A stretch of DNA of 64,000 bases from Arcuatula senhousia (taxonomy: Eukaryota; Mollusca; Bivalvia; Mytilida; Mytilidae): NCBI GenBank assembly GCA_963971305.1, contig OZ020304.1:19946103-20010102 (forward strand), given 5' to 3'. The notes under the pieces were generated by a model, which was given only the letters and a program-made list of their open reading frames with translations, was not told where the DNA came from and searched no databases. Below, one piece after another: positions 34,757 to 64,000 of the stretch (positions are counted from its first letter, which is position 1; each line of letters starts with the position of its first letter). The position numbers were made by a program, and so were the translations under genes.

Positions 34757-36505
34757 GAAACGCACAGTAACATGGCATGTGTATGTCAAAATACTTGGTA
34801 CAAAACCCCTTATCTACAACCCTAGTAAACAATGACAACTCTGAATATGATATTGCTTTCGAAAAACAGAAGAAGGTAGTCATGGACTAGAGCCTGTTTT
34901 CTTTCTCAGATTTTTTTTTGCAGGATTTTATTTGCCAGTGCAAGGGTAGATCTGTATGTTCAAAAGAATGTGTTTGTTTTAGCCAAAATTAACCCTGTAC
35001 ATGCAGAACTGTGTAATTGTTCAGGTAACGAAAGTTGTTGTAACGTTTACAGCAACTACAAGGAATCTGAAGATGATGATGATTGAACTGGGAATTTGAA
35101 GTCATGCTAATTTATCAATGTATACAAGCTTTATCATGATGAAGATGTAGATGAAAAGGCTTTTCCGGAACACTCGAGTTAAACGTACTATGAGTCTTTT
35201 GAGTTCGTGTGATTGGTTTTTAGTTACTTTTGTGTTTTCATGTTATCTGTATCTTTATTTTTACTGTTTTTTCTTTGTAATTTAGGACTTTTAAATATGT
35301 AGCAAAAAGATGACCCTACAGAATACAAAGAATAAATAAGTAAATAAATGAGGCAAACTTAACTAAATAGAAGCAGTGGATAGGGATTTATAGAATAGAA
35401 AATAATGGCCAAATAATGATTAATGACCTTACTGTAAAGTAGAGAGAATAATAGGAAAGTAATCAAAATATTTAAAGAATAGAAAAAAATAAAAAGGGCA
35501 CAAAAATGAAGAATACAGAATATGGCCCATCCATACCCTCTGAATAGAGAAAAAAAGAAATGAAAAGAGACCCAGTATAGTGAGTTAATTGTAAAAGGGT
35601 TCATTTCTCCTTTTCGCTTCAATGATTGATAATTCAATGTTTATTCGTGGTATTTTTTGTTGTTCATTTGATGTGTGTGTTGTTTTTTTTTGCTTTGTTG
35701 CTTTGCTCTGTTGTAAGCATATGCGCCTTATTTTTTGTCTATATAACGTCTTTGACAAATGATCTTATTTCCTTAGACATATTTTTTTGTGTATTCAGTG
35801 CAATGTATCCCTTAGTAATGTTTTCGCGGTTAAATTATGCTTAAAAATGGAGAGGTTTCAGCTTGATGATCGAATAGTCGAAATTGGGCCGACTCACCGG
35901 ACAATTTTAAAATTAGCCCTTTTAACTCATATTTAATATTTGTTGTCCTTAACTTATTTTAGTTCTCAATGAAGATATAAGTTAAACTTTTGAAGACAAT
36001 ATAACATAATTACGACATTTTTTAGATCAACAAGGGAGAAAACAACTTTAATTTCAAGCTTAAACTCACAGGTGAAGGAAAACGTCATTTGGTGACGTCA
36101 TTTAATCGTTTTGCCGCCCCCGTTGTCATAAAATGATTCAAACTCATTCAAATAATTATAATTAATCCTATCTTTTATTCGTAACGTAAATACTATTTAA
36201 AGTAACTCTGTGCCTATTTGTTAAAGATATACTTTTTTTTTTCCAAAAAAATAGGGTGTGATCTTTGGCCCCTAATATCTATAAAACGAGCATTAGAAAT
36301 TTTGTACAACCTCTTAAAATTGAAAGTTCAATAACAAAATTTTGATATAAAGTACATTCCAGCCCTATAATATTGATGCCCATTAAATTTATTTTTTTTC
36401 CTGTTCTGGCCGCTGTACTATTATACTACCTATGCTAATTAACAACAGTGCCAAATTTAAAAGCCATTGGACTTATGGTGTTAGAGGAGTTAACGTTTGA
36501 AAAAT

Positions 36506-36891
36506 TATAAAAGCATAAAATAAAAATATAATATTTACTCAAAATTAACTAAATAAGAAAAGTGTTAAAAATAAAATAGAATATAATAAAAAAATAATGA
36601 AATGAAATGAAACATTATAAAAAATAAACAAAACTTTAATAAAATAAATCAATCAAAGTAGAATAAAAAAGGATAAAGAAAAGAAAAAGAATAAAATAAT
36701 AGAAAAAAAAATGAATAAAATAATATAAACTAAAAATAGGCTTATTAAAATTTAAAAACACAAATTCATTTATCTATTTTCATTGTTGTTCTTGTTTTTT
36801 TATTTCACTTTTTCTAAATTTTCATTTCATTTTATTTGTATTTTATTTGATCTTATTTCATTTTCATTTTATTTTTCATAAAATATTGTTG
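36506..36891. other. Low-complexity A/T-rich stretch
   Basis: AAAATAAAAT-like sequence on both strands (A-rich to about 36760, then T-rich). No gene or element boundary is visible. Confidence 0.6.
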
Positions 36892-36893
36892 AA

Positions 36894-36984
<91 letters not shown>

Positions 36985-36997
36985 CTAAATAAATAAC

Positions 36998-37060
<63 letters not shown>

Positions 37061-37061
37061 A
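36892..37061. repeat. (TAAA)n microsatellite
   Basis: About 42 copies of AAAT/TAAA with two TAAC variants near 36980. It produces an artefactual Ile-Tyr-Leu-Phe reading frame on the minus strand. Confidence 0.95.
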
Positions 37062-37384
37062 GTCCCAATAAATATAGGTGTACATATTTCTGGGCAATTG
37101 CTCCTCTGAGAGATAATTGAAAGTTTTATGGACTATGTACATAAAATACATAAACATATACTTTAGCACTAAGATGAAATGGTTTTAACATTTAAATTTT
37201 TAAAATGAGAAAAATATTGATTTTTTTGTGTGTATCATTTCATCCCGAGCCATTCCCCAATTCTCAGGGTTTTAGTATATTTGTTTGATAGCCCGGATGA
37301 CTCCACTGTCTGACTGAAAAGTCGTCACTGCAACTCAACTCAACTTGAAACTAAAATCGTTAGAGATTATCAGAGAGACGAGGC
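37062..37384 (+). promoter_or_regulatory. Upstream region and 5' UTR of dynein heavy chain
   Basis: AT-rich to about 37230, then mixed composition (AGCCCGGATGACTCC, CTGTCTGACTGAAAAG) up to the ATG at 37385. No TATA box or named site is evident. Transcription probably starts within the last 150 bases, which is inference. Confidence 0.35.

Positions 37385-64000
<26,616 letters not shown>

Larger units (their letters stand above)
32900..36420. mobile_element. 3521-bp DNA transposon with long imperfect TIRs and a TTA target duplication
   Basis: The ends are TAGTACGGCGGCCAG (left) and CTGGCCGCTGTACTA (right). The inverted similarity continues inward: TTTAATGGGCATCAATATTA plus TAGGGCTG on the left matches its complement at 36357-36390, then GGTTGTACA-type phrases, so the TIR is at least about 130 bp. 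TTA flanks both sides (32897-32899 and 36421-36423) and is single in the empty site seen in copy A. A 3-bp TTA duplication fits PIF/Harbinger-like elements, but no transposase is seen. The only protein-like content is the broken gene at 34012-34756. Otherwise it holds a TATATCGCACC tandem array, a palindrome, and AT-rich sequence at 34900-36250 with no coding region. Confidence 0.85.
31544..36505 (-). mobile_element. Family-1 element, copy B (inverted), split by a 3.5-kb transposon
   Basis: It opens with the tail CAAGAGGCTCCCAGGAGCCT, then GAATCGCTCACCTG, and runs as the reverse complement of copy A to CCCCACGCTAGTTTTA at 32899. It resumes at 36421 with TTATACTACCTATGCTAATT and continues to about 36505. 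The head hairpin and GTCC-rich zone are missing. In copy A the same bases are continuous near 2500, which proves the insertion. Confidence 0.85.

Noticed and set aside
36876..37169. Open frame encoding repeated Ile-Tyr-Leu-Phe
   Set aside because: It is the (TAAA)n microsatellite read on the minus strand.

Overview
This is a eukaryotic nuclear window, AT-rich and intron-rich. It is most likely from a bivalve mollusc, and a mussel-like (mytilid) genome is my best guess. Three things support this. The dynein gene has many short exons and a clearly metazoan protein sequence. There is an intronless B-box/TRIM-like gene of the kind greatly expanded in bivalves. About half of the window consists of hairpin-ended, tandem-cored repeat families familiar from bivalve genomes. 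The species cannot be fixed from sequence reading alone.

Layout. Positions 1-1041 may hold the last exon of an unidentified plus-strand gene (stop at 1039-1041). Positions 2331-12490 are a dense, nested pile of repeat elements. A 572-codon double-B-box, RING-less TRIM-like gene lies at 14688-16406 (+), with two well-delimited miniature elements just upstream (13468-13674 and 14324-14475). Positions 17207-21181 hold three tandem-cored elements, two of which share a ~155-bp satellite monomer. Positions 21182-23698 are AT-rich with nothing recognisable.

On the minus strand, 29511-23699 encodes a six-exon gene that I assemble to 367 residues and identify as sororin (CDCA5). The evidence is a Cys-Phe-Gly-Phe-Glu (FGF) motif and a C-terminal sororin box. 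Its first intron contains a near-identical 228-bp direct repeat around an 881-bp segment. Positions 29577-36505 are again repeats, including a 3521-bp TIR transposon (32900-36420) inserted into an older element, with a matching TTA duplication at each end.

From 37385 to the end of the window (+) runs the 5' part of cytoplasmic dynein heavy chain 1 (DYNC1H1). It has 39 exons (the last one cut by the window), all phase-compatible and GT-AG, giving about 2005 residues. These cover the tail, the linker and the start of AAA1, including the P-loop and Walker B. Its introns carry many miniature elements, a reverse-transcriptase fragment, a 1270-bp TIR element between the exons for the two halves of the AAA1 ATP site, and a decayed 65-bp copy of the end of exon 31.

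The three genes are not an operon. Sororin and dynein are divergent neighbours about 7.9 kb apart, with transposons between them. The most notable structural pattern is that at least six sequence-unrelated repeat families share one architecture: a terminal hairpin (often with a GAA loop), a GTCCGTCC-rich stretch, tandem or relic monomers, and a second terminal hairpin.
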